From Sphingobacteriaceae bacterium (GTDB lineage Bacteria; Bacteroidota; Bacteroidia; B-17B0; Aurantibacillaceae), in contig JADJXI010000003.1 in NCBI GenBank assembly GCA_016715905.1, positions 434,001 through 498,000 of the forward strand: 64,000 bases of DNA, in the 5' to 3' direction. Under the pieces are notes generated by a model. The model was given only the letters and a program-made list of their open reading frames with translations, did no database searches and was not told the DNA's origin. Positions 16,664 through 25,701 of the stretch are shown one piece after another; position 1 is the stretch's first letter, and the number at the start of each line of letters is the position of its first letter. The position numbers were made by a program, and so were the translations under genes.

Positions 16664-17560
16664 TTATTCAATACCGAAATGTGCAATGATTTGACGTAAT
16701 TCTTCATCGTCGCTAAAACTTAATACAAGTTTTCCGCCGCCTTTACTATTACGTGAAAGGGTATAAGCTTTAGGGAAAATTTTATCTAGTTGCTTACTTA
16801 TGATTTTATCTTCAGCCATTAATGGTTTAACCAAACGATTTATTTTTGGTTTTAATTTTAATTTTTCGCCTCTTGCTAATTCTTCAATTTGTCGTACGGA
16901 AAGATTTTGTTCAAGGGTTAGGGCAAAAATAGCTAATTGACGATCCTCGTTTTCAATATTGATAAGTGCTTTGGCATGGCCCATGGAAATTTCACTTTCG
17001 CGCAATGATTTTTGAATTGGTGCGGGCAATTTTAATAAGCGTAAAAAATTAGTTACCGTGCTTCTTTGTTTTCCAACTTTTTCACTCAATTGTTCTTGCG
17101 TTAAATTGCATTCGTCAATTAATCTTTTGTAAGATAATGATACTTCAATAGGATCTAAATCTTCCCTTTGAATATTTTCTACCAGCGCCATTTCGAGCAT
17201 GGCTTGATCATCAGCCACGCGAATGTAGGCAGGCACCTCACGTAATCCGGCCATTTGTGAAGCTCTGAATCTTCTTTCGCCTGAAATTAATTGGTATTTA
17301 TCATAGCCCAGTTTTCTAAGTGTTAGGGGTTGAATTATGCCATGTTGTTTAATGCTGGCACTTAATTCCTGTAATGCTGTTTCATCAAAATTAGTTCTGG
17401 GTTGAAAGGGATTTACTTCAATATGTGCCAGTTTAATTACAGAAACGCTGTTCACAACAGGGGCAGCGTCTCCGGTTTGTTTTGTGGTAATATCTGTTTT
17501 TGCGTTTTCAAGCAAGGCGCTTAAGCCTCTTCCCAATGCCGGTTTTTTTCCTGTACTCAT
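16664..17560 (-). CDS. parB: Chromosome-partitioning protein ParB
   Basis: A 298-residue centromere-binding CTPase. The N-terminal KPALGRGLSALL ParA-interaction peptide is followed by the ParB nuclease-like/CTPase fold (VNPFQPRTNFDE and the GERRFRASQMAG box near residue 95). A helix-turn-helix DNA-binding region (LSEKVGKQRSTVTNFLRLL) and a C-terminal dimerisation domain complete it. It lies 42 bases downstream of parA. I saw no parS-like 16-base palindrome in the window, though the search was by eye. Confidence 0.96.
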   Translation of the reverse strand: MSTGKKPALGRGLSALLENAKTDITTKQTGDAAPVVNSVSVIKLAHIEVNPFQPRTNFDETALQELSASIKQHGIIQPLTLRKLGYDKYQLISGERRFRASQMAGLREVPAYIRVADDQAMLEMALVENIQREDLDPIEVSLSYKRLIDECNLTQEQLSEKVGKQRSTVTNFLRLLKLPAPIQKSLRESEISMGHAKALINIENEDRQLAIFALTLEQNLSVRQIEELARGEKLKLKPKINRLVKPLMAEDKIISKQLDKIFPKAYTLSRNSKGGGKLVLSFSDDEELRQIIAHFGIE

Positions 17561-17602
17561 TTCTTTCTATTCTACTCCGTTTAACTCCTTATTTATTTTC
17601 CT

Positions 17603-18436
17603 TTAAATATCTTCACTCAATTCCGACTCTTCGGAAATATTTATAGTTCTTTCACTGTCGCTTATTTTGGTTAAGCCATTTCTTTGTAAAATTTCTCTGG
17701 CTAAATTTAAATAGTTTGTTGAACCTTTACCGGCAACATCATGCATGATAATAGTTTTTCCAAAACTTGGGGCTTCTGCCAATTTGGTGTTTCTTTGAAT
17801 TAAAGTATCAAAAACCATATCCTGGAAATGTGTTTTTACTTCTTCAACTACCTGATTCGCTAAACGTAAACGTCCGTCAAACATGGTAAGTAAAACACCT
17901 TCAATATCTAGGTTGGTATTTAAATGAGTTTGTACAATTTTAATGGTTTGAAGTAGTTTTCCCATTCCTTCTAAGGCAAAATACTCGCATTGTACCGGAA
18001 TAATTACACTATCAGCCGCACAAAGCGAATTGATTACTGTTAATCCCAAAGAAGGGCAGCAATCAACAATGATGAAATCATATTTGTCTTTTACCTTATC
18101 AATGGCCTTTTTCATCATGTATTCGCGATTGGTTAAATTCACCAATTCAACCTCTGTACCCACTAAATCGGCATTGGTTGGCAATAACCAAAGGTAAGGT
18201 GTATCCGTTTTAAGAATAACATCTTTTGGATGCGTGGCTTCGATTATACATTCATATAATCCTGCTTTAACATTGGCCGGATCAATGCCCACACCTGAAG
18301 TTGCATTGGATTGCGGATCGGCATCAATTAATAATGTTTTATATTCTAAAACCGCTAAACTAGCAGCTAAATTAATTGCAGATGTTGTTTTTCCTACTCC
18401 GCCTTTTTGGTTTGCAATGGCTATAACTTTTCCCAT
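17603..18436 (-). CDS. parA: Chromosome-partitioning ATPase ParA (Soj type)
   Basis: A 277-residue deviant Walker ATPase with NQKGGVGKTTSAINLA (residues 9-24), the LIDADPQSNATSG Walker A' region and DFIIVDCCPSLG (Walker B). It drives origin segregation together with ParB. No N-terminal DNA-binding extension is present, as expected for chromosomal Soj proteins. The last 20 residues are acidic and Ser-rich. It is two bases downstream of the beta-lactamase-fold gene and precedes parB. Confidence 0.96.
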   Translation of the reverse strand: MGKVIAIANQKGGVGKTTSAINLAASLAVLEYKTLLIDADPQSNATSGVGIDPANVKAGLYECIIEATHPKDVILKTDTPYLWLLPTNADLVGTEVELVNLTNREYMMKKAIDKVKDKYDFIIVDCCPSLGLTVINSLCAADSVIIPVQCEYFALEGMGKLLQTIKIVQTHLNTNLDIEGVLLTMFDGRLRLANQVVEEVKTHFQDMVFDTLIQRNTKLAEAPSFGKTIIMHDVAGKGSTNYLNLAREILQRNGLTKISDSERTINISEESELSEDI

Positions 18437-18438
18437 AA

Positions 18439-19119
18439 TTATATATTTATATTTTTTCCAATTTCCATGAGCGTTAAATTTTTTCCCGCTGCCGAAAATT
18501 TATGAATCGCTTCTGTTTTATCAATTTTTATATATCCAAATGTATCGTAATGCATTCCTATGATGTTATTGCATTTAATAAATTCACAAGCTATAATGGC
18601 ATTATCAACTCCCATGGTGAAATTATCTCCTATGGGTAAAAATGCAAAATCAATGCTTCTGTAATCCCCTATTAATTTCATATCGTAGGTTAAGGCTGTA
18701 TCTCCTGCATAATAAAAATTGCCCTCTGAACTTTCAATCACAAATCCCATGGGATTTCCTCCATTACTTCCGTCGGGTAAAGAGCTGCTGTGTACAGCAT
18801 TCACGCATTTAATGCTTCCAAAATCCAATTGAATTTTACCGCCAATATTGGTTGGGTGAATATTAATGACTCCCTTTTCGCTTAACCAAACATTAATTTC
18901 CCAGCTACAAATAACTTTAGCTTTTGTTCTTTTTGCAATTTGTTCGGCATCGGCAATATGATCTTCATGACCATGTGAAATAATGATGTAATCGGCTTCA
19001 ATCTTACTCACATCAATACTTGCCGCAAGCTCATTAGGGCTAATAAAGGGGTCGAAAAGCAAATTTTTACCATTTACTTTAACTCCAAAACAAGAATGAC
19101 CATAATAGGTGATGTTCAT
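18439..19119 (-). CDS. UPF0173-type metal-dependent hydrolase
   Basis: A 226-residue metallo-beta-lactamase-fold protein. Metal ligands are visible in YYGHSCFGV near the start, ISHGHEDHIADA (the HxHxDH motif), NAVHSS, and YYAGDTALT, with GMHYDTFG near the end. The UPF0173 family has no firmly assigned physiological substrate. It is the first gene of the minus-strand run leading into parA and parB, with two bases to parA. Confidence 0.88.
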   Translation of the reverse strand: MNITYYGHSCFGVKVNGKNLLFDPFISPNELAASIDVSKIEADYIIISHGHEDHIADAEQIAKRTKAKVICSWEINVWLSEKGVINIHPTNIGGKIQLDFGSIKCVNAVHSSSLPDGSNGGNPMGFVIESSEGNFYYAGDTALTYDMKLIGDYRSIDFAFLPIGDNFTMGVDNAIIACEFIKCNNIIGMHYDTFGYIKIDKTEAIHKFSAAGKNLTLMEIGKNINI

Positions 19120-19234
19120 AATTAAGAAACAAAATTGCCCATGAGGCGTTTGTAAAATTAAACTTAATACGGACTTTAGGAAGCCTTAGTTTTTAACAAA
19201 AGCAATCCATCAAGCTGTAAGCTGTTAATAAAAA

Positions 19235-19771
19235 ATGAATCCAATTCTCATTATAAGCTGCACAAGCAGACCTAAAAGCAACACATTAAAAGTGAGTAAA
19301 ATTTATGCTGAAATCGCAAGTAAACAAGGTCATGAGGCTAAGATACTCGATTTAAATACTTTGCCGGAAGACTGGATGCGGTATATTTTAACGGAAACCC
19401 GGCATCCTAAATTTGATGAAATAATTAAAAGTTATTTGTTGGATGTTTCTGCATTTATTTTCGTAGTACCGGAATACAATGGAAGTTTTCCGGGTGTGTT
19501 AAAATTGTTTATTGATCATTTACCTACGCATGTTTGGAAAGATAAAAAGGCTTGTTTGGTTGGCGTTTCTGTTGGGAGAGCCGGTAATTTAAGAGGATTG
19601 GATCATTTAAATGGAATTTTGAATTATTTAAAAATGAATGTTTTTCATAACAAGCTTCCTATATCAAAATTGGATCAGGTGATAAATAATGAGGGTGTTT
19701 TAGTGGATGCAGTTCAGGAAAAAGTTTGCGCAGATCAAATAGCGGGTTTTATACAATTCTGCAACGTATAA
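19235..19771 (+). CDS. NADPH-dependent FMN reductase family protein
   Basis: A 178-residue flavodoxin-fold oxidoreductase. It has the flavin phosphate loop SCTSRPKSNT near residue 10, the FVVPEYNGSFPGVLKLFID motif characteristic of the family, and the VGVSVGRAGNLRG segment. These enzymes reduce FMN, quinones or azo compounds using NADPH, and the substrate here is unknown. It is monocistronic, followed by a convergent gene 23 bases away. Confidence 0.87.
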   Translation: MNPILIISCTSRPKSNTLKVSKIYAEIASKQGHEAKILDLNTLPEDWMRYILTETRHPKFDEIIKSYLLDVSAFIFVVPEYNGSFPGVLKLFIDHLPTHVWKDKKACLVGVSVGRAGNLRGLDHLNGILNYLKMNVFHNKLPISKLDQVINNEGVLVDAVQEKVCADQIAGFIQFCNV

Positions 19772-19794
19772 ATTTGGGATTACAAAGATTGGAG

Positions 19795-20253
19795 CTATTT
19801 GTTAATTAGGTATTTTTTTAACCAAGTATCGGAAATTTTTTGCTCCCAATTATTTAATTGCTCCCAGTCAGCCGCCGAAGTGTTGTAAACGAGGGTTTCA
19901 TTATTTATAATTTCTTTGGATAATAATTCAGGTATTTGTGAGGAATGAATAACCTGTACCTCTTCGTTATTTTTAACGGCAACTAATAATCTGTTGTAAA
20001 GTTCTATGTTAAACAGCGATTCACAATCTTTAATAAAACGCGATAATTTATCGGTGCTGCAACCGCTGGCCGACTGCAGGCTTTCATTCACTTTTACAAT
20101 GATTATTCGTTTTTTAAAAATTTCAAAAGATGCATGGAGTTGTAAATCGTGGGCAGTCCATTTCGAAACAAAATTTTGGCCGGCTTGTTGTAAGCTTTGT
20201 AATTCTGAATCTGTTAAGTTTTTACTGATAATATATATCCAAACTCTTCCCAT
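19795..20253 (-). CDS. Uncharacterised Bacteroidota protein (family often mislabelled ABC transporter ATPase)
   Basis: A 152-residue soluble protein with RVWIYIISKNLTDSEL at the start, VSKWTAHDLQLHASFEIF, SGCSTDKLSRFIKDCE in the middle, and DTWLKKYL at the end. These features match a conserved Bacteroidota family that databases often label ABC transporter ATPase. No Walker A, signature or Walker B motif is present, so that label is not supported. Its ATG overlaps the stop of purB by one base (TAATG), indicating translational coupling. Function unknown. Confidence 0.7.
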   Translation of the reverse strand: MGRVWIYIISKNLTDSELQSLQQAGQNFVSKWTAHDLQLHASFEIFKKRIIIVKVNESLQSASGCSTDKLSRFIKDCESLFNIELYNRLLVAVKNNEEVQVIHSSQIPELLSKEIINNETLVYNTSAADWEQLNNWEQKISDTWLKKYLINK

Positions 20254-21608
20254 TAAAATGATGCGTTTTTACCGGTGTAATTATGCGGTGTAATTTTTTT
20301 CAGTTCGGTTTTAATAGCGGCCGAAACATTTAATTTTTCAATAAAAGCGTGAAGTGTTTGGCGGGTAATTTTTTCATTTTTTCGAGTTAATTCTTTTAAC
20401 GCTTCATAAGGTTTTGGATAGGATTCTCTTCTTAAAATAGTTTGAATGGCTTCAGCAACAACGGCCCAATTATTTTCCAAATCGGTATTTAATGCTTCTT
20501 GATTTAAAATCAATTTATTTAATCCTTTTAATATACTTTCGTAAGCAATTAATGAATGAGCGAGGGGCGAGCCCAGGTTTCTTAAAACGGTACTATCGGT
20601 TAAATCTCTTTGTAATCTGGAAACCGGTAATTTGGCCGCTAAATGTTCTAATAAGGCATTTGCTATACCTAAATTTCCTTCTGCATTTTCAAAATCAATG
20701 GGATTTACTTTATGTGGCATGGCCGAAGAACCTATTTCACCGGCTTTTAATTTTTGTTTGAAATAATCCATGCTGATGTAGGTCCACAAATCTCTACACA
20801 AATCAAGCATAATAACATTAATTCGTTTTAAGGCATCACAATACGCTGCAATATTATCGTAATGTTCAATTTGTGTGGTAAACAAAGAACGATTTAATTT
20901 TAATATTTTATTTACAAAATCATTGGCGAAATCATTCCAATTCTTTTTCGGATAAGCTACATAATGTGCATTTAAATTTCCGGTTGCTCCACCAAATTTG
21001 GCGGAAAACGGAACGGCATTTAATTGCTTTAATTGAATTTGTAAACGATGAGAGAATACATAAATTTCTTTTCCAAGTCGGGTAGGGGAGGCGGGCTGTC
21101 CGTGGGTGCGGGCAAGCATAGAAACGTCTTTCCACTCCTTAGCTTGTTTACTCAAATGCAAAATAATTTCACTTATTTTTGGAACAATAATTTTCTCACT
21201 TCCCTCTTTTAGTGATAAAGGAATACCGGTGTTATTGATGTCCTGAGAAGTTAAGCCAAAATGTACAAATTCATTAAATTTTGAAAGTTTCAGCGCTTTT
21301 AGTTTTTCTTTCAGAAAATATTCTACCGCCTTAACATCATGATTGGTTATTTTTTCAGTTTCCTTTATTTGTAAGGCATTTTGCTCACTAAAATTTTTAT
21401 AAATATTTCTTAAAGCATTTTCCTGCGCAGCTTTAAGGGGTGGGAACTGAGGTAACTTTTGTTTGGCTAAAAAAATAAAATATTCTACTTCCACCAAAAC
21501 ACGGTATTTCATTAAGCCGAATTCAGAAAAATATTCAGCTAAGTTTGCAGTGGTTTTTCTATATCTCCCGTCTAAGGGCGAAATGGCGGTTAGTGGATTT
21601 AATTGCAT
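20253..21608 (-). CDS. purB: Adenylosuccinate lyase
   Basis: Fumarase/aspartase-superfamily lyase acting twice in purine synthesis (SAICAR to AICAR, adenylosuccinate to AMP). This is the E. coli-like long form of 451 residues. Signatures are AISPLDGRYR near the start, HFGLTSQDINNT, ARTHGQPASPT and the superfamily loop GSSAMPHKVNPIDFENAEGN. Translation is placed at ATG 21608, since the frame three codons further upstream begins with TTG. A TACATTTG promoter box lies 13 bases before the ATG. The downstream small gene overlaps the stop codon. Confidence 0.95.
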   Translation of the reverse strand: MQLNPLTAISPLDGRYRKTTANLAEYFSEFGLMKYRVLVEVEYFIFLAKQKLPQFPPLKAAQENALRNIYKNFSEQNALQIKETEKITNHDVKAVEYFLKEKLKALKLSKFNEFVHFGLTSQDINNTGIPLSLKEGSEKIIVPKISEIILHLSKQAKEWKDVSMLARTHGQPASPTRLGKEIYVFSHRLQIQLKQLNAVPFSAKFGGATGNLNAHYVAYPKKNWNDFANDFVNKILKLNRSLFTTQIEHYDNIAAYCDALKRINVIMLDLCRDLWTYISMDYFKQKLKAGEIGSSAMPHKVNPIDFENAEGNLGIANALLEHLAAKLPVSRLQRDLTDSTVLRNLGSPLAHSLIAYESILKGLNKLILNQEALNTDLENNWAVVAEAIQTILRRESYPKPYEALKELTRKNEKITRQTLHAFIEKLNVSAAIKTELKKITPHNYTGKNASF

Positions 21609-21621
21609 AGGTAACAAAGCA

Positions 21622-21629
21622 CAAATGTA
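21622..21629 (-). promoter_or_regulatory. -7 promoter box (TACATTTG) for purB
   Basis: Exact TAnnTTTG match 13 bases before the purB ATG on the minus strand, in the divergent gap with mtaB. Confidence 0.6.
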
Positions 21630-21704
21630 CTGTAAAAATGTGATTATTTTAAGATTCTGTGGGGGTTTTAACAGCCTTTAGGGAGTGGCAAAAGAGAATA
21701 TCCG

Positions 21705-21712
21705 TATCTTTG
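21705..21712 (+). promoter_or_regulatory. -7 promoter box (TATCTTTG) for mtaB
   Basis: Exact TAnnTTTG match six bases before the ATG at 21719. It lies inside the upstream in-frame extension (from 21659), which supports the later start and implies a leaderless or nearly leaderless mRNA. Confidence 0.55.
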
Positions 21713-21718
21713 AAATCC

Positions 21719-23059
21719 ATGGATTTTAAGGGTAAATCGGTTGCATTTCATACGTTGGGTTGTAAGTTGAATTTTTCAGAAACTTCAGCTATTGGCCGAA
21801 TGTTTATGGAGCAAGGTTTTACCAAAAAAAAATTTGATGAGCCGGCAGATGTATATGTAATAAATACTTGTTCGGTAACCGAAAATGCCGATAAAGAATG
21901 TAAAACAATTGTGAGATCGGCCTTAAAAAATAATGCCAACGCTATTGTTGCCATAGTAGGTTGTTATGCACAGCTAAAACCGGAAGAAATAGCAAAAATC
22001 GAAGGAGTTGATATAGTTTTGGGTGCAACCGAAAAATTTAAGCTCTTAAACTACATCAATATTAATGCTAAAAACACACAGGCTCAGGTGATGAACTGTG
22101 ATATTAATGAAGCGGATTTTTTTGTGGATGCCTATAGCGCCGGCGACCGCACACGCACTTTTTTAAAAGTACAAGATGGTTGTGATTATACTTGTACCTT
22201 TTGTACCATACCGCTTGCCCGCGGAAAAAGCCGAAGTGATACCATCGAAAACGTAGTGGCCAATGCAAAAAAAATAGCGCAAAGCGGGGTTAAAGAAATT
22301 GTACTTACCGGTGTTAATATTGGCGATTTTGGTTATGGCCGTTTTTTGGATGAGGAGAAAAAGAAACGGAAAGAATACACATTTTTAGATTTGATTCAGG
22401 ACTTGGATGAAGTGGAGGGTATTAATCGTTTTCGGATTTCTTCCATAGAGCCCAATTTATTGAAAGATGAAATAATCAGTTTTGTTGCCAATTCTAAAAA
22501 ATTTGTTCCGCATTTTCACATACCCCTGCAAAGCGGAAGTAATGAATTGCTGAAAAAAATGAAGAGAAGGTATTTAAGAGAATTGTATGTTGACAGAGTA
22601 AACAAAATAAAAGAATTGATGCCCGATTGCTGTATTGGAGTGGATGTTATTGTGGGATTTCCGGGAGAAACGGAAGAATTATTTCAGGAAACTTTTGATT
22701 TTTTAGCTGAGCTCCCAATTTCTTATTTACATGTTTTTACGTATAGTGAACGCGATAATACGGAAGCCATTTTAATGGCGGGCGTAGTACCGATAGCTGA
22801 AAGAAAAAGGAGAAATAAAATTTTGAGAAGTTTATCTACCAAAAAGCTAATGAAGTTTTACGCTGAGAATATGGGCAAAGAAAAAAGTGTTTTGTTTGAA
22901 AGCGAAAATAAAGACGGATGGATTTCGGGATTTACGGATAACTACGTGCGTGTTAAAGTTCCTTTTGATGATCAACTCATAAATACCGAACAGAAAATTG
23001 TAGTGGGTGAGTTTGATGCGGATGCCATTATGAAAGCGAATCTCTTAGCGCGCGTTTAA
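21719..23059 (+). CDS. mtaB: tRNA ms2t6A37 methylthiotransferase MtaB
   Basis: Radical-SAM enzyme that adds a methylthio group to N6-threonylcarbamoyladenosine at tRNA position 37. The 446-residue protein has the N-terminal UPF0004 domain with three cluster cysteines (HTLGCKLN, NTCSVTENADKEC, VGCYAQ), the radical-SAM CX3CX2C motif in CDYTCTFC near residue 155, and a C-terminal TRAM-like region. The subfamily is chosen over MiaB and RimO by LGCKLNFSET and the overall pattern. The extension back to 21659 covers the promoter and is not included. The stop overlaps the convergent zinc-ribbon gene by four bases. Confidence 0.93.
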   Translation: MDFKGKSVAFHTLGCKLNFSETSAIGRMFMEQGFTKKKFDEPADVYVINTCSVTENADKECKTIVRSALKNNANAIVAIVGCYAQLKPEEIAKIEGVDIVLGATEKFKLLNYININAKNTQAQVMNCDINEADFFVDAYSAGDRTRTFLKVQDGCDYTCTFCTIPLARGKSRSDTIENVVANAKKIAQSGVKEIVLTGVNIGDFGYGRFLDEEKKKRKEYTFLDLIQDLDEVEGINRFRISSIEPNLLKDEIISFVANSKKFVPHFHIPLQSGSNELLKKMKRRYLRELYVDRVNKIKELMPDCCIGVDVIVGFPGETEELFQETFDFLAELPISYLHVFTYSERDNTEAILMAGVVPIAERKRRNKILRSLSTKKLMKFYAENMGKEKSVLFESENKDGWISGFTDNYVRVKVPFDDQLINTEQKIVVGEFDADAIMKANLLARV

Positions 23060-23415
23060 TCATTTTTTCTTTTCACAATCAACATCATACCGTTATCTAA
23101 TAACATATAACCGTATTCATAAACATAATGGTAAACGTGATTATTTCGGGTAGTTAATTGGTTGGTGTAGTATTGAAAGTTAAATCCTTTATCCACAACT
23201 TTTTGTTTAGGCACAGTAATTTTAGATTCGTTTTTGATTGTGCTTTCCAATACCCTTCGATTGCGTCTTAAAATGTTATTTACATTGCGTACGTAATTAT
23301 TTCCATCGCTATTTAGCCTGTTATTAAATGAATTGCGACAAATATCACTGCAGAATTTTTTATCAGTTCTGCCTACAATATTTTCACCGCATTCCGGACA
23401 AATTTTTGAAGCCAT
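23056..23415 (-). CDS. Zinc-ribbon protein of unknown function
   Basis: A 119-residue protein opening with a four-cysteine zinc ribbon (CPECG at residues 5-9, then CSDICRNSFNNR). A basic helical linker follows, then a short aromatic-rich strand region (YHYVYEYGYMLLDNGMM). The N-terminal ribbon with CRxxFNN resembles DUF2116-type and related Bacteroidota proteins. Nucleic-acid or protein binding is possible but unproven. It converges on mtaB with a four-base overlap. Confidence 0.7.
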   Translation of the reverse strand: MASKICPECGENIVGRTDKKFCSDICRNSFNNRLNSDGNNYVRNVNNILRRNRRVLESTIKNESKITVPKQKVVDKGFNFQYYTNQLTTRNNHVYHYVYEYGYMLLDNGMMLIVKRKND

Positions 23416-23471
23416 ATTTCTAATTCTAATTTGAAGTTAGAACTTGAAAATGAAATTTCCAAAAAGGATAA

Positions 23472-25562
23472 TTAGTTTATGTGCGGCAATAAACTATAAT
23501 AAGCGCCTAACTCCAACATCTGCCCAATGAAACTGGTTGGGTAGGCAATTTTTACGTCAGTAATTTTTCCTTCGGCATTGGTAACCGGAGTTAATTTAGG
23601 CTGAATAAATCCCTGGTATGGGGCCATTTGTAAGGAAGAATATCTTTCCATCACTTCTTTATGTAAAGCCTGATCTACTTTTACACCATAGTTTTCAATG
23701 AGATTTTTACCGGCTTTATAATCGCCTTGTGATTTAACGCGTTGAATTTCGCGTAACAAATCACCAAATAAAACCCGTAGTTTATCGTAATCGTTTATTA
23801 CAAAATAAGTTTTTCCGTTTTCGTTTTTCTTTTCAATTACATTTTCTTTTTTTCCTTTTTCGTACACCCAGGCTGCAACCATTTGTCGGTTTCTCATGTG
23901 AGCTTCTTCAATATCTTTTCCGGGTTTAATGCGCGAAAGCTGAACAATTAAGCCTTTGGTAATATACTCATCGTAGGCCGCTTTACCGTAGTCTAACGAA
24001 GGCATAACCCCTAATTCAATTAATTTAGGATCGTGCAAATAATAAAGCGCAACTAAATCAGCTCTACCTTCTTCTAATGCACTGGCATAATTTTTTAATG
24101 TTTCGTGTGAAGCACCAACTCCGGCTTCGGCTTGTCCGCTGGCATGTCCGATTACCTCATGCATATCGGTGTGTAATTTATCCGCTAAAGAAGCACATTC
24201 CAAAACACGTTTTTTAATTTGATCGTTGTAATAAAATTCATTCACTACACTTCCACCGGCTGCCATATCATACGCTTCTACAATATTTCCTAAGTTAACC
24301 GATTTACTTCCGTGCACTTCACGAATCCATTCGCTGTTTGGCAGGTTTATACCTATGGGCGTACTTGGAGCCGCATCACCACTTTCAACAACGGCATTAA
24401 TTACTTTAGCGGAAATTCCTTTTACATCTTTCTTTTTATGTTGTGGAAGAATAGAAGAATTATCTTCAAACCATTGTGCGTTGGCTCCAATAGTAGCAAT
24501 ACGTTTACTGGCTTCAAAATCTTTAACAGAAACAACCGATTCAAATGAACCTTTTCTTCCTAAGGGATCATTATACACTTCAATAAATCCGTTTACTACA
24601 TCCACCGAACTTTCTGTATCTTTTACCCAGGCAATATTGTAATCGTCAAAGTCTTCCAATCTACCGCTTCGGTAAAAACGGATTAATTTTATCAAGGCAT
24701 CTTTTTGATTTTCATTTTCTGCAACTTCGGTTGCTTTTTCTAACCAGTAAATAATTTTTTCAATGGCATTGTTATACATACCGCCCAACATGTATTTTTT
24801 CTCTACTACTTTACCGTTTTCTTTTACCACTTTGCTGTTTAAGCCATAGCTTGGATTTTCTTTTTTGGATTTATCAATCATTGCGGCGTAAAAGTCTGTT
24901 ACTTCTTTTTGAGTAACCCCTTCATACATATTAACCGCTGAATTAAGAATTAAATCCTTATCAGAATCCAAACTCACTTTTTTGGCAGCAAGTTCCGGGT
25001 TATAGATTATATCCAAAATGAATTTGCTGAATTCTTCTTTTTTTAAACCATTAATTAAGGGCAGCGCACTTTCATCAACCGCATTTATCAATTTTGCAAA
25101 ATATTCTTGACTGCAATCCGGTGTAAATTTATCCATGCTGTAGTGATGGTGAATGCCATTACTAAAGAAAAATCTTTTCGCGTACACTAAAAAGTTATCG
25201 TATTCCGTATTCTTTTCTTCGTTTTTCGTGTTATTCAAAATAACTTCCAATGTGCGGCGAATGGTTAAATTGTATTTGTAATTCTGATCATAAATAATAT
25301 CTCTTCCCGATAATGCTGCTTCGTATAAATAATAAAGTAAGGTTTTAATCTGTAAAGGAAGTTTATCAAAATCTTTTACTTCATAACGCAAAACTCTTAA
25401 ATCTGCAAATTTATCGGCTTCATAAACAAAAGTTTCTTCAACCGGACTTGTTACAACACTGTCCTTTTTCAAATTTGCCTTTAATGCTTCTAATTCGTTT
25501 TGAGAAGATGAGCAGGCATTTAATAAAAATACAATAGCTAAAAGTTTTACAATGTTATTCAT
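23472..25562 (-). CDS. Dipeptidyl-peptidase III-like zinc peptidase (M49), lipoprotein
   Basis: A 696-residue protein with a lipoprotein signal (VFLLNACSSS, lipid Cys17) and a long helical body. The M49 zinc motif HEVIGH lies near residue 465, with the second-glutamate motif EEGRADLVALYY about 35 residues later. Family enzymes remove dipeptides from peptide N-termini. Bacterial M49 members in this phylum are often mislabelled dihydrofolate reductase; no DHFR feature is present. Periplasmic or surface peptide degradation is inferred from the lipid anchor. A near-consensus box TATTCTTG lies upstream. Confidence 0.88.
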   Translation of the reverse strand: MNNIVKLLAIVFLLNACSSSQNELEALKANLKKDSVVTSPVEETFVYEADKFADLRVLRYEVKDFDKLPLQIKTLLYYLYEAALSGRDIIYDQNYKYNLTIRRTLEVILNNTKNEEKNTEYDNFLVYAKRFFFSNGIHHHYSMDKFTPDCSQEYFAKLINAVDESALPLINGLKKEEFSKFILDIIYNPELAAKKVSLDSDKDLILNSAVNMYEGVTQKEVTDFYAAMIDKSKKENPSYGLNSKVVKENGKVVEKKYMLGGMYNNAIEKIIYWLEKATEVAENENQKDALIKLIRFYRSGRLEDFDDYNIAWVKDTESSVDVVNGFIEVYNDPLGRKGSFESVVSVKDFEASKRIATIGANAQWFEDNSSILPQHKKKDVKGISAKVINAVVESGDAAPSTPIGINLPNSEWIREVHGSKSVNLGNIVEAYDMAAGGSVVNEFYYNDQIKKRVLECASLADKLHTDMHEVIGHASGQAEAGVGASHETLKNYASALEEGRADLVALYYLHDPKLIELGVMPSLDYGKAAYDEYITKGLIVQLSRIKPGKDIEEAHMRNRQMVAAWVYEKGKKENVIEKKNENGKTYFVINDYDKLRVLFGDLLREIQRVKSQGDYKAGKNLIENYGVKVDQALHKEVMERYSSLQMAPYQGFIQPKLTPVTNAEGKITDVKIAYPTSFIGQMLELGAYYSLLPHIN

Positions 25563-25655
25563 AGGATTTGATTTTTTTGCATCGCAAGAATACGTAATAT
25601 TTAAAACAATGGCAAGAAAATTGAACGGGTAAATTGGGGGATTTTAGCTGATAAA

Positions 25656-25685
25656 ACAAAAAAACCGCGATTAACGCGGCTTTTT
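25656..25685 (-). terminator. Intrinsic terminator after hpf
   Basis: On the minus strand, CCGCG pairs with CGCGG around a TTAAT loop and is followed by seven Ts. It lies 17 bases after the hpf stop and separates hpf from the peptidase gene. Confidence 0.8.
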
Positions 25686-25701
25686 GAATGGGGCAGTTAA
25701 A

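Noticed and set aside
16664..18436. parS centromere sites beside parAB
   Set aside because: No 16-base palindrome of the TGTTTCACGTGAAACA type was found by eye here or elsewhere in the window.
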